From the NCBI GenBank assembly GCA_048772705.1, contig JBLWGC010000196.1, positions 1 through 43,387 of the forward strand: DNA of 43,387 nucleotides, given 5' to 3'. A program made the position numbers and the translations under genes. The notes below the pieces were generated by a model. It did no database searches and was not told the origin of the DNA. It saw only the letters and a list, made by a program, of their open reading frames with translations. Shown piece by piece: positions 14,687-22,709 of this stretch (position 1 is the first letter of the stretch; every line of letters begins with the position of its first letter). Origin of the DNA: Leidyana gryllorum EB-2025a (lineage: Eukaryota > Apicomplexa).

Positions 14687-14757
14687 GCCTTCTTAGCTTG
14701 GGGCAGAGCATTCGCTTAGTAAGTGAAAGGTCGCCGGTTCGATTCGGGCAGAAGGCT
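14687..14757 (+). tRNA. tRNA-Thr-AGT: tRNA-Thr (AGT)
   Basis: D-loop one short, one anticodon-stem wobble and one T-stem mismatch; loop TTAGTAA. Confidence 0.78.
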
Positions 14758-14869
14758 CGACTGCATCGACTGGGCACCTGCAAGCTGCTCGCAAACTCCA
14801 CCATCCCGGATGAAGTCCAAACCAGCTGAGGCAAAATCTGAGATGCAGCAGTTGTGAGGGCTGGAACTG

Positions 14870-14940
14870 CTCCAAGACCGGGAATCGAACCCGGGTCTTC
14901 CGCGTGACAGGCGGAATACTGACCACTATACTATCTCGGA
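14870..14940 (-). pseudogene. tRNA-Asp (GTC), one-base deletion
   Basis: Loop CTGTCAC kept; one D-region base is lost and an acceptor mismatch is present. Confidence 0.7.
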
Positions 14941-15053
14941 CGCTAGTAAACACGCCGGCCTCCAACCCCAGAAGTCCTCGCATTTTGAGCGGGCAGTGGC
15001 CCCACATACGGCCGCGGTAGGTGCTCATCTTCACCGCCTTCCGTGAACCTACC

Positions 15054-15126
15054 GTCTCGGTAGCTCAGTTGGGAGAGCGCCAGACTGAAGATCTGGAAGT
15101 CCCGTGTTCGATCCACGGCCGAGGCA
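15054..15126 (+). tRNA. tRNA-Phe-GAA: tRNA-Phe (GAA)
   Basis: As 11490, with acceptor GTCTCGG giving one G-U wobble. Confidence 0.93.
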
Positions 15127-15253
15127 GAGAGGTTGTGATATTTGGTGTCATCCCTCACAGCCGTGCGACTCCAGCTTGCCAGCAGCGTTCCGCAGATTCT
15201 CAACAGGCAATCGTCCACTCATCAAGCAGGGCATGCAATAGCTCTTCTAAGTT

Positions 15254-15323
15254 GGAGACCGCTAGCTCAAAGGGTAGAGTGCTCATTGACATGCCAGATG
15301 AGATCGATAGACAGGTTGTCCAA
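15254..15323 (+). pseudogene. tRNA-Ala relic
   Basis: D-arm GCTAGCTCAAAGGGTAGAG and tail GTTGTCCA resemble Ala; anticodon and T arms are lost. Confidence 0.55.
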
Positions 15324-15335
15324 CTTGCATACGGC

Positions 15336-15404
15336 TGCACCTGCGGGAACTCAGTCCGCGTTACGACCTCAGCACGGTCGCATTTTGCCGTCAGACCACA
15401 AGTG
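15336..15404 (-). pseudogene. tRNA-Gly (TCC) relic
   Basis: Acceptor ends match Gly-TCC; anticodon and T arms are mutated. Confidence 0.6.
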
Positions 15405-15445
15405 CAGTCGAAAGATCGACAGAGGCTGTAGCACTCACAGAGACA

Positions 15446-15502
15446 CGAGGAGAGTGTTGGGCTCATGACCCAAAGTTCCGTCGATCGAAACGACGCACTG
15501 GT
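15446..15502 (+). pseudogene. Initiator tRNA-Met 3' part
   Basis: Anticodon loop with CAT and the ATCGAAA T-loop remain; the acceptor 5' strand and D-arm are missing. Confidence 0.65.
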
Positions 15503-15712
15503 GAGCGCCCGCAGGGGGACACACTTATAGAAATGATTCACAGGCGTCTTTTCTTCGAGAGCTCCCCGACCTGGTATCGACCCCCGCACATTTGGCCTGC
15601 AAAGTCACCTCTCTGGCACTTGGGATAGCCGACTATCCGCTAAACCCAAGCGAACTTTTCCAGCCTCGGTTCCTCAACAGTGGCACTTCGAGCCCTCAAG
15701 CTCAACACTGCG

Positions 15713-15787
15713 GCACAGATCGCGGTGGCCTGCGGTGCCAAACTTGAGTTTGGATGGCGCAAGTCTGCATGGCTGCGAATGGCAGCC
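15713..15787 (+). pseudogene. Leu-CAA-type relic with TGA loop
   Basis: Alignable with 32761; anticodon hairpin CCAAA CTTGAGT TTTGG still pairs, but the T-arm is broken. Confidence 0.55.
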
Positions 15788-15823
15788 ACTCTTCTCGATT
15801 CCACGGTTGAGCGGGACCACGAG

Positions 15824-15896
15824 AACGGTGGGCGGGACTCGAACCCACAACCTTTGCCTCCGGAGGGCAACACGCTATCCATTGCGCCACCACCGC
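15824..15896 (-). tRNA. tRNA-Arg-CCG: tRNA-Arg (CCG)
   Basis: Acceptor GCGGTGG/CCACCGT, stem TTGCC/GGCAA, loop CTCCGGA, T-stem GTGGG/CCCGC with one wobble or mismatch. Confidence 0.9.
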
Positions 15897-15940
15897 ACAA
15901 CCCACAGCCTCACTGTCTTAAACACCTGAGTCGTCAGTAT

Positions 15941-15976
15941 CGCCTGGCCCCACTCGTTCGAATCTAGCAGCTGTCG
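15941..15976 (+). pseudogene. tRNA-Ser 3' fragment
   Basis: T-arm TTCGAAT and the acceptor end only. Confidence 0.5.
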
Positions 15977-16074
15977 AGTGACGTGGTAGGCGGAGTTCGA
16001 AAGACTCGTTATCGTATCTGAGACAGGGGATGCGTGTATCAACTCTCCTAGACCCTCGTCAGCGGCTAGCAAAA

Positions 16075-16148
16075 AGGCTGTTTTAGGAATCGAACCCAGG
16101 ACTCCTTCCACCCCCTAAGGAAGGATCATACCACTAGGCCGAACAGCC
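16075..16148 (-). pseudogene. tRNA-Pro (AGG), two insertions
   Basis: Enlarged anticodon loop region with an extra G; T-stem changed (TTTTAGG on the plus strand). Confidence 0.65.
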
Positions 16149-16204
16149 GAATGTTAGGGGGATCCACGATGTAATGGCCAATTCCGCCCTGGAATGAGTA
16201 CCGT

Positions 16205-16249
16205 TGCACAGAATGGGATTCGCACCCATGCAGACTTGCGCCTACCAGA
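16205..16249 (-). pseudogene. tRNA-Leu (CAA) 3' fragment
   Basis: Second copy of the fragment at 7692, with a better preserved T-arm. Confidence 0.65.
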
Positions 16250-16253
16250 ATGT

Positions 16254-16303
16254 GGCAAGATGCCCTAGTGGGCAAGGCGCTGTGTTCAGACCCCACTCAC
16301 GTG
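16254..16303 (+). pseudogene. tRNA-Leu 5' relic
   Basis: Counterpart of 7742: GGCAAGATG start, TTCAGAC anticodon loop, 3' half lost. Confidence 0.55.
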
Positions 16304-16356
16304 GTCGGCACTGGCTACCCGCAGGAACCCCAGACTACTTATTTCGATGCTGCATT

Positions 16357-16437
16357 GCGAGAATGCCCGAGAGGTTAAGGGGGTGGCCTTAAGATCCACT
16401 GGTTAATTCCGCGTGGGTTCGAACCCCACTTCTCGCA
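16357..16437 (+). tRNA. tRNA-Leu-TAA: tRNA-Leu (TAA)
   Basis: T-stem GTGGG/CCCAC perfect, loop CTTAAGA; C31-T39 mismatch shared with 7872. Confidence 0.88.
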
Positions 16438-16483
16438 TAAGGAGGCAAGTGTCGGAGGGGGAATCGGATGACAATGCAACGGT

Positions 16484-16563
16484 TGACAAGAGTGGGATTC
16501 GAACCCACGCCCTTTCGACCTGCGGCCTTAACACAGCGCCTTAGACCACTCGGCCATCATGCC
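16484..16563 (-). tRNA. tRNA-Leu-AAG: tRNA-Leu (AAG)
   Basis: Loop TTAAGGC; one acceptor mismatch. Second Leu-Asp-Val-Gln-Y-Ala module. Confidence 0.85.
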
Positions 16564-16620
16564 GGAGTGTTCTTGGCTCGCCACTTGACACGTTTTCTTT
16601 TCGTGAAGTGTCGAGAAGGG

Positions 16621-16650
16621 AGGACCCGGGTACGATTCCCGGTCTTGGAG
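16621..16650 (+). pseudogene. tRNA-Asp T-arm fragment
   Basis: Only variable, T-arm and 3' acceptor remain; a deletion joined the upstream spacer to the variable region. Confidence 0.65.
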
Positions 16651-16703
16651 ACACTTAGTTTTTCCGCTTCAGATTTCGTGGTGCTCACCTGAAAGTTGCG
16701 AGC

Positions 16704-16776
16704 TACAGCCACCGAGGATCGAACTCGGGACCTTCTGCGTGTGAAGCAGACGTCGTGACCACTAGACCATGGCTGC
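16704..16776 (-). tRNA. tRNA-Val-CAC: tRNA-Val (CAC)
   Basis: Perfect stems, loop TTCACAC. Confidence 0.94.
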
Positions 16777-16839
16777 AGCGAAGGTCCCGCAGACCACGAG
16801 AAGTGGCGAGGCTTCACGGAAAAGTGAAGACCAGTTTCG

Positions 16840-16911
16840 AGGTCGCGCCGGGAATCGAAGCTAGGTCGGGAGATTTAGATTCTCCAGTGCTAACCACTAC
16901 ACCACGTAACC
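16840..16911 (-). pseudogene. Gln-body tRNA with CTA (UAG-reading) anticodon, copy 2
   Basis: Anticodon stem GGAGA/TCTCC is perfect with loop ATCTAAA. The acceptor has one mismatch (A5-C68) and the T-stem carries the CTAGC change shared with 10346. Confidence 0.72.
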
Positions 16912-17034
16912 GATTCAGTCCTTCCCGAAAAAAGTTGGTAGAGCCATCCGGACTAGCGCTCCTCAACTGGACACATGCAGCACGCGTCTCTTACTGACCC
17001 GCGACTCTCTACTGACCTTTGAAATATTGTAATC

Positions 17035-17140
17035 GGCTCTTGTGTCTTAGTCGGCAGAGTGTGTGTTTGTAAAATACAAACTCGGAAATCCGGGCTCAGA
17101 GGCAACCTTCACACATACTGCGATGCCCAGGTCTGTCCAA
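17035..17140 (+). pseudogene. Family Y tRNA-like unit plus Ala 3' tail
   Basis: Anticodon-like hairpin TGTGT TTGTAAA ATACA pairs and would read GTA, but no T-loop exists; an Ala 3' end follows at 17121-17140. Confidence 0.5.
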
Positions 17141-17205
17141 GGGCTACAAGGCACAATTATCTCAGCTCGGGAAATAAATAGCGGCAGGTGAAGCCGTACG
17201 AAGTT

Positions 17206-17278
17206 TGGACGACCTGGGCATCGATCCCAGTACCTCTCGCATGCTAAGCGAGCGCTCTACCATTTGAGCTAGTCGCCC
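17206..17278 (-). tRNA. tRNA-Ala-AGC: tRNA-Ala (AGC)
   Basis: Consensus Ala with G3:U70 and loop TTAGCAT. Confidence 0.95.
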
Positions 17279-17365
17279 GTTGTGCAGATTCCGTCGATTT
17301 TTTTGTTCTCAACATCGTATGACCACTCTCTCGACTGTACTCAGCGGGTTGCTCGACCGACAGCC

Positions 17366-17437
17366 GGCTGTTTGGCCTAGTGGTATGATTCTTCCTTCGG
17401 GTGGAAGAAGTCCTGGGTTCGATTCCCAGAACAGCCC
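17366..17437 (+). tRNA. tRNA-Pro-CGG: tRNA-Pro (CGG)
   Basis: Perfect stems; D-arm GCCT variant. Confidence 0.92.
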
Positions 17438-17518
17438 CGTTGGTTGTCGGTTGACCCGACGCTCTATCTCATCCCAAGATGGTACGGCTCTCGGCCGAAG
17501 CCCCAACTCAACCACTCG

Positions 17519-17590
17519 TCCACTGTAGTCTAAGTGGCTAGGTTATGCGGCTCTCACCCGTACATCCGGGTTCAAGACCCGGCAGTGGAA
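17519..17590 (+). pseudogene. tRNA-Glu (CTC), one-base deletion
   Basis: Loop CTCTCAC; variable region shortened and T-loop altered (TTCAAGA). Confidence 0.68.
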
Positions 17591-17658
17591 GCTACTCGAG
17601 CAAAGTGGTCCAGTAATCTCCGTCAATAGAGACTGTTTCGTGATCTTCGGCTTGCATT

Positions 17659-17730
17659 GCCTTCTTAGCTTAGGGGCAGAGCATTCGCTTAGTAAGCGAA
17701 AGGTCGCCGGTTCGATTCCGGCAGAAGGCT
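17659..17730 (+). tRNA. tRNA-Thr-AGT: tRNA-Thr (AGT)
   Basis: Consensus, loop TTAGTAA. Confidence 0.95.
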
Positions 17731-17756
17731 CGACTGCATCGACTAGGCACCTGCAA

Positions 17757-17815
17757 GCGGTAAGTCTCTTAGCCACGAAGCCGCAGGTTTGGAACCTGCC
17801 GGTACCTGAGGCACC
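17757..17815 (+). pseudogene. Family Q tRNA-like fragment
   Basis: 3' two-thirds of the unit at 2349, with hairpin GCAGGTTTGGAACCTGC. Confidence 0.42.
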
Positions 17816-17822
17816 CACAGGG

Positions 17823-17894
17823 GGCTGTTTGGTCTAGTGGTATGATTCTTCCTTCGGGTGGAAGAAGTCCTGGGTTCGACTCCCAGAACAGCCC
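17823..17894 (+). tRNA. tRNA-Pro-CGG: tRNA-Pro (CGG)
   Basis: Consensus with T-loop TTCGACT. Confidence 0.92.
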
Positions 17895-18008
17895 GTCTGA
17901 TAGTTGTTGACGCAACAAGGCACTCGGCCCATCCCGAGACAATGTCCCTGACAGCTAAGACAGGATCTGAGTTGTTGACTCAACAGGCTACAACCCGACC
18001 ATTCGCCC

Positions 18009-18081
18009 AGACGCTACTGGGACTCGAACCCAAAATCCCCGGTTCCGTAGACCGATGCCATATCCATTAGGCCATAGCGCC
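18009..18081 (-). tRNA. tRNA-Arg-ACG: tRNA-Arg (ACG)
   Basis: Acceptor GGCGCTA/TAGCGTC, loop CTACGGA, T-stem with one mismatch (TTGGG). A34 would become inosine for CGN. Confidence 0.88.
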
Positions 18082-18218
18082 GACTAACGGAGCCGTGACT
18101 AACGGAGCCGTCAAATGGAAGTGTGTAGCGATCGAGAGAGGACATGGGCAGCTACGCCCGATCGTGGGTTTGGACAGGCTTAACCTACATCTCCCATTCG
18201 AGACATCGGTGGACATAC

Positions 18219-18290
18219 TATCCAAGCCAGCATTCGGGCCTGGGTATGCACGGCCACAACTTGCTGTTGTAAGCACCAGACGACCCGGAC
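18219..18290 (-). pseudogene. tRNA-His (GTG), degenerate
   Basis: GTG and the general fold remain, but acceptor ends, D-arm and T-arm have many changes. Inverted relative at 25505. Confidence 0.68.
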
Positions 18291-18366
18291 GATCTTCAAG
18301 TGAGGCTGGTGGGTACCAAAGCCACTTAAGATGTCGGGCTATCGGGTTTTTTGTCCTTGCATTCCT

Positions 18367-18439
18367 GCCGCCCTAGCTCAGTCGGTAGAGCGCAAGACTC
18401 TTAATCTTGCAGTCGCGGGTTCGAGCCCCGCGGGCGGTG
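18367..18439 (+). tRNA. tRNA-Lys-CTT: tRNA-Lys (CTT)
   Basis: Perfect cloverleaf, stem CAAGA/TCTTG, loop CTCTTAA. Confidence 0.95.
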
Positions 18440-18499
18440 TGCATCTGTTTCCCTGGGAGTAAGAATGGAACTGTTGCCTACAAGCACACTCAGCTGGAT

Positions 18500-18572
18500 T
18501 TCCACTGCCGGGACGTGAACCCGGATCGTGCGGGTGAGAGCCGCATATCCTAGCCACTTAGACTACAGTGGA
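18500..18572 (-). tRNA. tRNA-Glu-CTC: tRNA-Glu (CTC)
   Basis: Loop CTCTCAC, perfect stems; T-loop TTCACGT. Confidence 0.88.
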
Positions 18573-18655
18573 CGAGTCACAACAGTTGCACTGACGAATG
18601 AGGCGCCAGAGAACTGTGAGTCGGTCTCAGATTGAAAGTTCACCTAGGTTTGGCG

Positions 18656-18718
18656 GGTGGGCGGCTATCTCAAGTGGTAGAGCGGTGACTTGGCAGGCGA
18701 GAGGTCAGTTTAGACACC
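18656..18718 (+). pseudogene. Ala-like tRNA (GGC) with shortened T-arm
   Basis: Same family as 5178, inverted; loop TTGGCAG. Confidence 0.58.
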
Positions 18719-18790
18719 TATCAATGCCGCAGGAGAGGCTGAACATGGGGGCATTTGGTCACTCCTCGCGGCATGCCGAATTCGACGGTT

Positions 18791-18871
18791 GGCAACTTGC
18801 CCGAGTGGTTAAGGGGGTAGACTCGAAATCTACTGGGTCTGGCCGCGCTGGTTCGAATCCAGCAGCTGTCG
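18791..18871 (+). tRNA. tRNA-Ser-CGA: tRNA-Ser (CGA)
   Basis: Loop CTCGAAA; variable arm one base shorter; 3' acceptor AGCTGTC gives one mismatch. Confidence 0.85.
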
Positions 18872-18953
18872 TTCGATGTGATTGGAGGGGCAGACAACAA
18901 CTCAAGCCTGAAACCCCAGAATGGTGCCTGAATCAACCATCTGCCATCTTCTC

Positions 18954-19023
18954 TGCATCTGTGGGAATCGAACCTGGGTCGTCTAGGCGGCAACGACACA
19001 GTCTACCACTAAACCACAAATGC
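18954..19023 (-). pseudogene. tRNA-Gly (GCC), degenerate
   Basis: Inverted relative of 4307 with broken anticodon and T stems. Confidence 0.62.
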
Positions 19024-19163
19024 GTGGCACCTCCATTCCTGAATACAGAACGAAGGGTCTTAACTACTCCAGGCTGTCCAACTTAGGCCGGTACATATGA
19101 ACCAGGCTCATCGGATACGCGTTTCCAGAGACACACGCCCGTTCGGCAGTCCGGAAGCTCCGT

Positions 19164-19233
19164 GCAGCCATCTAGCGGTCACGACGTCTGCTTAAAACGC
19201 AGAAGGTCCGGAGTTCAATCCTCGGTGGCTGTA
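19164..19233 (+). pseudogene. Val-body tRNA with AAA anticodon
   Basis: Loop TTAAAAC would read UUU; three bases are missing after the acceptor (70 nt). Anticodon stem perfect. Confidence 0.7.
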
Positions 19234-19285
19234 ACACACATCGTTCAGGCAAGCATCACGGAATCTAGAGCGGAAGACGATCTAT

Positions 19286-19357
19286 CTCCGAGACCGGGAA
19301 TCGAACCCGGGTCTTCCGCGTGACAGGCGGAAATACTAACCACTATACTATCTCGGA
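19286..19357 (-). tRNA. tRNA-Asp-GTC: tRNA-Asp (GTC)
   Basis: Consensus Asp. Confidence 0.95.
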
Positions 19358-19448
19358 CGCTCTGAACACGCCGGCCTCCAATCCCAGAAGTCTTTCTATT
19401 TTGGCTCACGGACAAAAAACGCGTGGAGCGATGAACCAACAACACTGT

Positions 19449-19537
19449 GGCAAGATGGCCGAGTTGTCTAAGGCGCTGTGCTCAGACCGCAGTCCGAAAT
19501 GGCGAGGATCTGGGGTTGAGCCTTTTTAACCCCGGAG
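19449..19537 (+). pseudogene. tRNA-Leu (CAG) with replaced T-arm and internal T5
   Basis: Loop CTCAGAC; altered 3' hairpin contains TTTTT, which would stop Pol III. Confidence 0.7.
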
Positions 19538-19548
19538 CGGTTGGACGG

Positions 19549-19628
19549 CCGGGGGTAGCTCAGTTGGTAGAGCATCTGACTGTAGTGCTGGCATCAGATA
19601 GTCGGCGGTTCGATTCCGTCCCACCGGA
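19549..19628 (+). tRNA. tRNA-Tyr-GTA: tRNA-Tyr (GTA) with 7-nt intron
   Basis: Family consensus, intron TGCTGGC, stem TCTGA/TCAGA. Confidence 0.9.
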
Positions 19629-19713
19629 AGTAGAGGGGCAAAGTACTACTCAACCTGAAGCTGGGAGCAGAAATTGCCCGAGTCTCTCGGGGTGCTGCAG
19701 ATCTTTCGCAATT

Positions 19714-19784
19714 GCACTTGTGGTCTAAGGGTAAGATGCGACCCTTCCAAGGTCGTAACCCGGGTTCGAGTCCCGGCAGGTGCA
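19714..19784 (+). tRNA. tRNA-Gly-TCC: tRNA-Gly (TCC)
   Basis: Identical in body to 9773, with the same upstream spacer. Confidence 0.95.
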
Positions 19785-19853
19785 GCTGTATGTAGGTCGA
19801 ACGACCTGTATATCAATGAAATGAGGGACTGAGTGCCAATACAATACAACGGC

Positions 19854-19933
19854 TGACAAGAGTGGGATTCGAGCCCACGCCCTTTCGGACTGCGGGCTGA
19901 ACACAGCGCCTTAGACCACTCGGCCATCTTGCC
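19854..19933 (-). tRNA. tRNA-Leu-CAG: tRNA-Leu (CAG)
   Basis: Loop TTCAGCC; T-loop TTCGAGC (canonical TTCGAAT); otherwise good. Confidence 0.8.
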
Positions 19934-20001
19934 GGAGCGTTCGCCACTTTACAGGTTTTCTGTCCGTGAAGTTCTCGAGAAGGAAGACTTTTAGGGTTGA
20001 A

Positions 20002-20038
20002 GACGCGGAAGACGCGGGTTCGATGCCCTGTTTTGGAG
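20002..20038 (+). pseudogene. tRNA-Asp 3' fragment
   Basis: Anticodon-stem 3' strand and T-arm only; spacer fused directly to ACGCGGAAGAC. Confidence 0.6.
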
Positions 20039-20085
20039 AGAGCCTGTTTCCTCGCTTTGGTGGGACTCACTTCAAAGATTCGAGC

Positions 20086-20110
20086 TACAGCCACTTGGGA
20101 TCGAACTCGG
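20086..20110 (-). pseudogene. tRNA-Val 3' fragment
   Basis: T-arm and acceptor end of Val, cut off and joined to a Thr-Gly spacer. Confidence 0.6.
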
Positions 20111-20176
20111 ATGATGCATCGATAAGCTTATGAGGAATGGCTGTCACCACGTACAAGATTCACCAAATCGTGTTCT

Positions 20177-20247
20177 GCATCTGTGGTCTAGTGGAAGAGT
20201 CGCTCGCTGCCATCGAGATAACCCGTGTGCGATTCCTGACAGATGCA
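20177..20247 (+). pseudogene. Diverged tRNA-Gly (GCC)
   Basis: Anticodon loop CTGCCAT with stem GCTCG/CGAGA; T-arm altered as at 13019. Confidence 0.68.
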
Positions 20248-20291
20248 GAATGATAGCATGATGAGTTTGTCGGCGGTTTCGATTCTGACCG

Positions 20292-20364
20292 TGGGAGTGG
20301 AGAGGATCGAACTCTCGACTTCAGGATTATCAGACCTACGCGCTACCGACTGCGCTACACTCCC
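20292..20364 (-). tRNA. Elongator-Met body with GAT anticodon, copy 1
   Basis: All four arms match functional elongator Met; only the anticodon differs (loop CTGATAA, Ile codons). Animals normally read these with IAU, so GAU is unexpected. The identical unit lies inverted at 23728. Confidence 0.85.
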
Positions 20365-20440
20365 CCTCCGACTCTCTCCGAGGAATCACCTGAACCCAGA
20401 ACCATGGTGCCAGGCAGGTTGGGAAAAGATACAACAAAGC

Positions 20441-20512
20441 GGGCTGTCTTAAGAATGGAACCTAGGACTTCTTCCACCCGACGGAAGTATCATACCACTA
20501 CACCAAACAGCC
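20441..20512 (-). pseudogene. tRNA-Pro (CGG), degenerate
   Basis: Loop GTCGGGT; T-arm and B-box mutated (TTCCATTC). Inverted twin at 23580. Confidence 0.68.
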
Positions 20513-20600
20513 GCCTGTCGTTCGTGCAACCCGCTGAAGACAGTTTAAAAAGTGGTCATCCTATGTTGAGAACCAACAAATGCGATGGGGTCTGCACCAC

Positions 20601-20673
20601 GGGCGACTAGCTCAAATGGTAGAGCGCTCGCTTAGCATGCCAGAGGTACTGGGATCGATGCCCAGGTCGTCCA
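20601..20673 (+). tRNA. tRNA-Ala-AGC: tRNA-Ala (AGC)
   Basis: Consensus except one anticodon-stem mismatch (GCCAG). Confidence 0.87.
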
Positions 20674-20802
20674 AAGTAGGTACGGCTGCACGTGGCCGCC
20701 TTCAGACCCATCGCTACCATCTTTGAAGAGTCGCGAACCACAAGTGCCATTGGGAGAGCACCGCACTCAATGTCTAGGGTGCATCTGAAGCCGGTTCTGT
20801 TA

Positions 20803-20866
20803 GGTTCCGGACCTCCGAGTTTGTCATCAAAAGCCACACGCTCTGCCACTGAGCTACAAGACCCCT
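20803..20866 (-). pseudogene. Family Y-like tRNA relic
   Basis: A-box TAGCTCAGTGG and D-arm are good, the loop CTTTTGA sits in a weak stem, and no T-loop is recognisable. Confidence 0.48.
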
Positions 20867-20997
20867 TACAATGTTTCTGAGCTTAGTGGAGAGACCCTCC
20901 ACTTTCTACTGCAACCCTTTTGTTGTAGGTTGACCGGACCGACCACGTCTTGTTAAGAGGGTACGGTTCTCATCCGAAACCTCAATTGGGGAACTTG

Positions 20998-21070
20998 CCC
21001 ACTGTAGTCTAAGTGGCTAGGACAAGCGGCTCTCACTCGCACGATCCGGGTTCAAGTCCCGGCAGTGGAA
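20998..21070 (+). tRNA. tRNA-Glu-CTC: tRNA-Glu (CTC), slightly changed
   Basis: First acceptor base is C (C-A pair), anticodon stem altered at two positions, loop CTCTCAC. Confidence 0.75.
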
Positions 21071-21146
21071 GTCCTTGCACTACTCGAGCAAAGTGGTCCA
21101 GTAATCTCCGTCAATAGAGACTGTTTCGTGATCTTCGGCTTGCATT

Positions 21147-21218
21147 GCCTTCTTAGCTTAGGGGCAGAGCATTCGCTTAGTAAGCGAAAGGTCGCCGGTT
21201 CGATTCCGGCAGAAGGCT
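21147..21218 (+). tRNA. tRNA-Thr-AGT: tRNA-Thr (AGT)
   Basis: Consensus Thr AGT. Confidence 0.95.
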
Positions 21219-21266
21219 TTGGTGACGAGCCGATCTATTCTAGACTGTTTCCCTTTTGTGCACACT

Positions 21267-21338
21267 TAGCAGTGAGTCGTTTCGATCAACTGACCTTTGG
21301 GTTGTGAGCCTAACACTCTTCCGCTGAGCTGCACTGCT
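21267..21338 (-). pseudogene. Initiator-Met body with CAC anticodon
   Basis: Loop CTCACAA reads Val codons. The 72-nt body keeps ATCGAAA, but the T-stem and the anticodon stem each have mismatches. Confidence 0.7.
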
Positions 21339-21442
21339 TAGTCTGCAACATGGAAGAGGTAGCCGAAATGCAATTCTTGAGATGTTAATTGCCTTGAGTG
21401 TCGACGCGGTGGCTATCCCATCGGGTCAACCGACAACCCAGA

Positions 21443-21514
21443 GGGCTGTTCTGGGAATCGAACCCAGGACTCCTTCCACCCTAAGGAAGAATCATACCAC
21501 TAGACCAACCAGCC
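21443..21514 (-). tRNA. tRNA-Pro-AGG: tRNA-Pro (AGG)
   Basis: Loop TTAGGGT; one acceptor change (GGCTGGT). Confidence 0.83.
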
Positions 21515-21602
21515 GCCTGTCGGTCGTGCAACCCGCTGGGTACACTCGAGAGAGTGGTCATACTATGTGAAGTACCACTAAATGCGATGGGGTCTGCACA
21601 GC

Positions 21603-21675
21603 GGGGGACTAGCTCAAATGGTGAAGCGCTCGCTTAGCGTGCAACAGGTACTGGGATCAATGCCCAGGTCGTCCG
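21603..21675 (+). pseudogene. tRNA-Ala (AGC), degenerate
   Basis: Loop TTAGCGT; acceptor GGGGGAC has one mismatch and the anticodon stem is broken. Confidence 0.65.
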
Positions 21676-21741
21676 AACTACATAGATGGAACCCTCGCCG
21701 GAGTAGTCTAGTTGGCCTATCATCGCTGTCTGCCAAAACCA

Positions 21742-21809
21742 TTCGGTGTGACGGAACCGAACCGCCGACTATCTGATGCCAGCACTACAGTCAACTGAGC
21801 TTTCCCCGG
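21742..21809 (-). pseudogene. tRNA-Tyr (GTA) with D-arm deletion
   Basis: 68 nt: T-arm, intron and loop remain, D-arm partly lost, acceptor 5' strand changed. Confidence 0.72.
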
Positions 21810-21814
21810 CTGTC

Positions 21815-21909
21815 CAATTGCTCCGGGGTTCGAAAGGCTTAACCCCAGATCCTCGCCCTTTCGGACTCCAGTCTGAGCACCGCCTCTTGGGCAACTCGGC
21901 CATCTTGCC
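21815..21909 (-). pseudogene. tRNA-Leu (CAG) with replaced T-arm
   Basis: Loop CTCAGAC; D-arm changed; same altered 3' hairpin as 2772. Confidence 0.65.
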
Positions 21910-22004
21910 GGCATGTTTTTGGCTCGCCCGCTCCACGCGTTTTCTGTGCTTGACATCTCAAAATGGAAGGACTTTTGGGGTTGGAGGGCGGCGTGTTCAG
22001 AGCG

Positions 22005-22076
22005 TCCGAGATAGTATAGTGGTTAGTATTTCCGCCTGTCACGCGGAACACCCGGGTTCGATTCCCGGTCTCGGAG
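22005..22076 (+). tRNA. tRNA-Asp-GTC: tRNA-Asp (GTC)
   Basis: Consensus; one variable-loop change. Confidence 0.94.
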
Positions 22077-22190
22077 CAGTTCCAGCCCCTCACAACTGCT
22101 GCAACTCAGATTTTGTCTCAGCTGGTCTGGACTTCATCCGGGATCATACGACCTTGGAGAGACGTGGCATTCAGTCAACAACTATCAGAC

Positions 22191-22262
22191 GGGCTGTTCT
22201 GGGAATCGAACCCAGGACTTCTTCCACCCGAAGGAAGAATCATACCACTAGACCAAACAGCC
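22191..22262 (-). tRNA. tRNA-Pro-CGG: tRNA-Pro (CGG)
   Basis: Consensus. Confidence 0.94.
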
Positions 22263-22351
22263 GCCTAGCTGGTGGTTCAACCCGCTGGGTACAGTCGAGA
22301 GACTCGTCTCACTATGTGAAGTATTACTCAATGCCATGAGGTAGGCACAGA

Positions 22352-22426
22352 GGGAGGCTAGCCCAGATGATGATGAAACGGTGCTTAGTATATGAAAGGT
22401 TCTGGGATCGATTCTCAGCGCATCCG
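22352..22426 (+). pseudogene. Ala-derived tRNA with AGT loop
   Basis: 75 nt owing to a duplicated GAT in the D region; loop TTAGTAT. Confidence 0.62.
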
Positions 22427-22529
22427 AACTACATAGATGGAACCCTCGCCGGAGTAGTCTAGTTGGCCTATCAACGCTGTCTGCCAAAACCATCAGGTTG
22501 AGTAGTACTTTGCCAATCACCACGCTACT

Positions 22530-22609
22530 TCCGGTGGGACGGAATCGAACCGCCGACTATCTGATGCCAGCACTACAGTCAGATGCTCTACCAACTGAGC
22601 TACCCCCGG
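22530..22609 (-). tRNA. tRNA-Tyr-GTA: tRNA-Tyr (GTA) with 7-nt intron
   Basis: Consensus Tyr, paired head-on with an altered Leu at 22621. Confidence 0.9.
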
Positions 22610-22620
22610 CCGTCCAACTG

Positions 22621-22709
22621 CTCCGGGGTTCGAACGGCTCAACCCCAGATCCTCGCCCTTTCGGACTGCGGTCTGAGCACAGCGCCTTAGACAACTCGGC
22701 CATCTTGCC
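22621..22709 (-). pseudogene. tRNA-Leu (CAG) with replaced T-arm
   Basis: Loop CTCAGAC and good 5' half; 3' half altered. Confidence 0.68.

Larger units (their letters stand above)
20114..20690. repeat. Inverted duplication, left arm
   Basis: Diverged Gly, Met-GAT, Pro and Ala with spacers; reverse complement recurs at 23400-23980. Confidence 0.9.

Noticed and set aside
17298-17304. T7 run as a terminator for the neighbouring Ala gene
   Set aside because: It lies on the 5' side of the minus-strand Ala and upstream of the plus-strand Pro, so it terminates neither.
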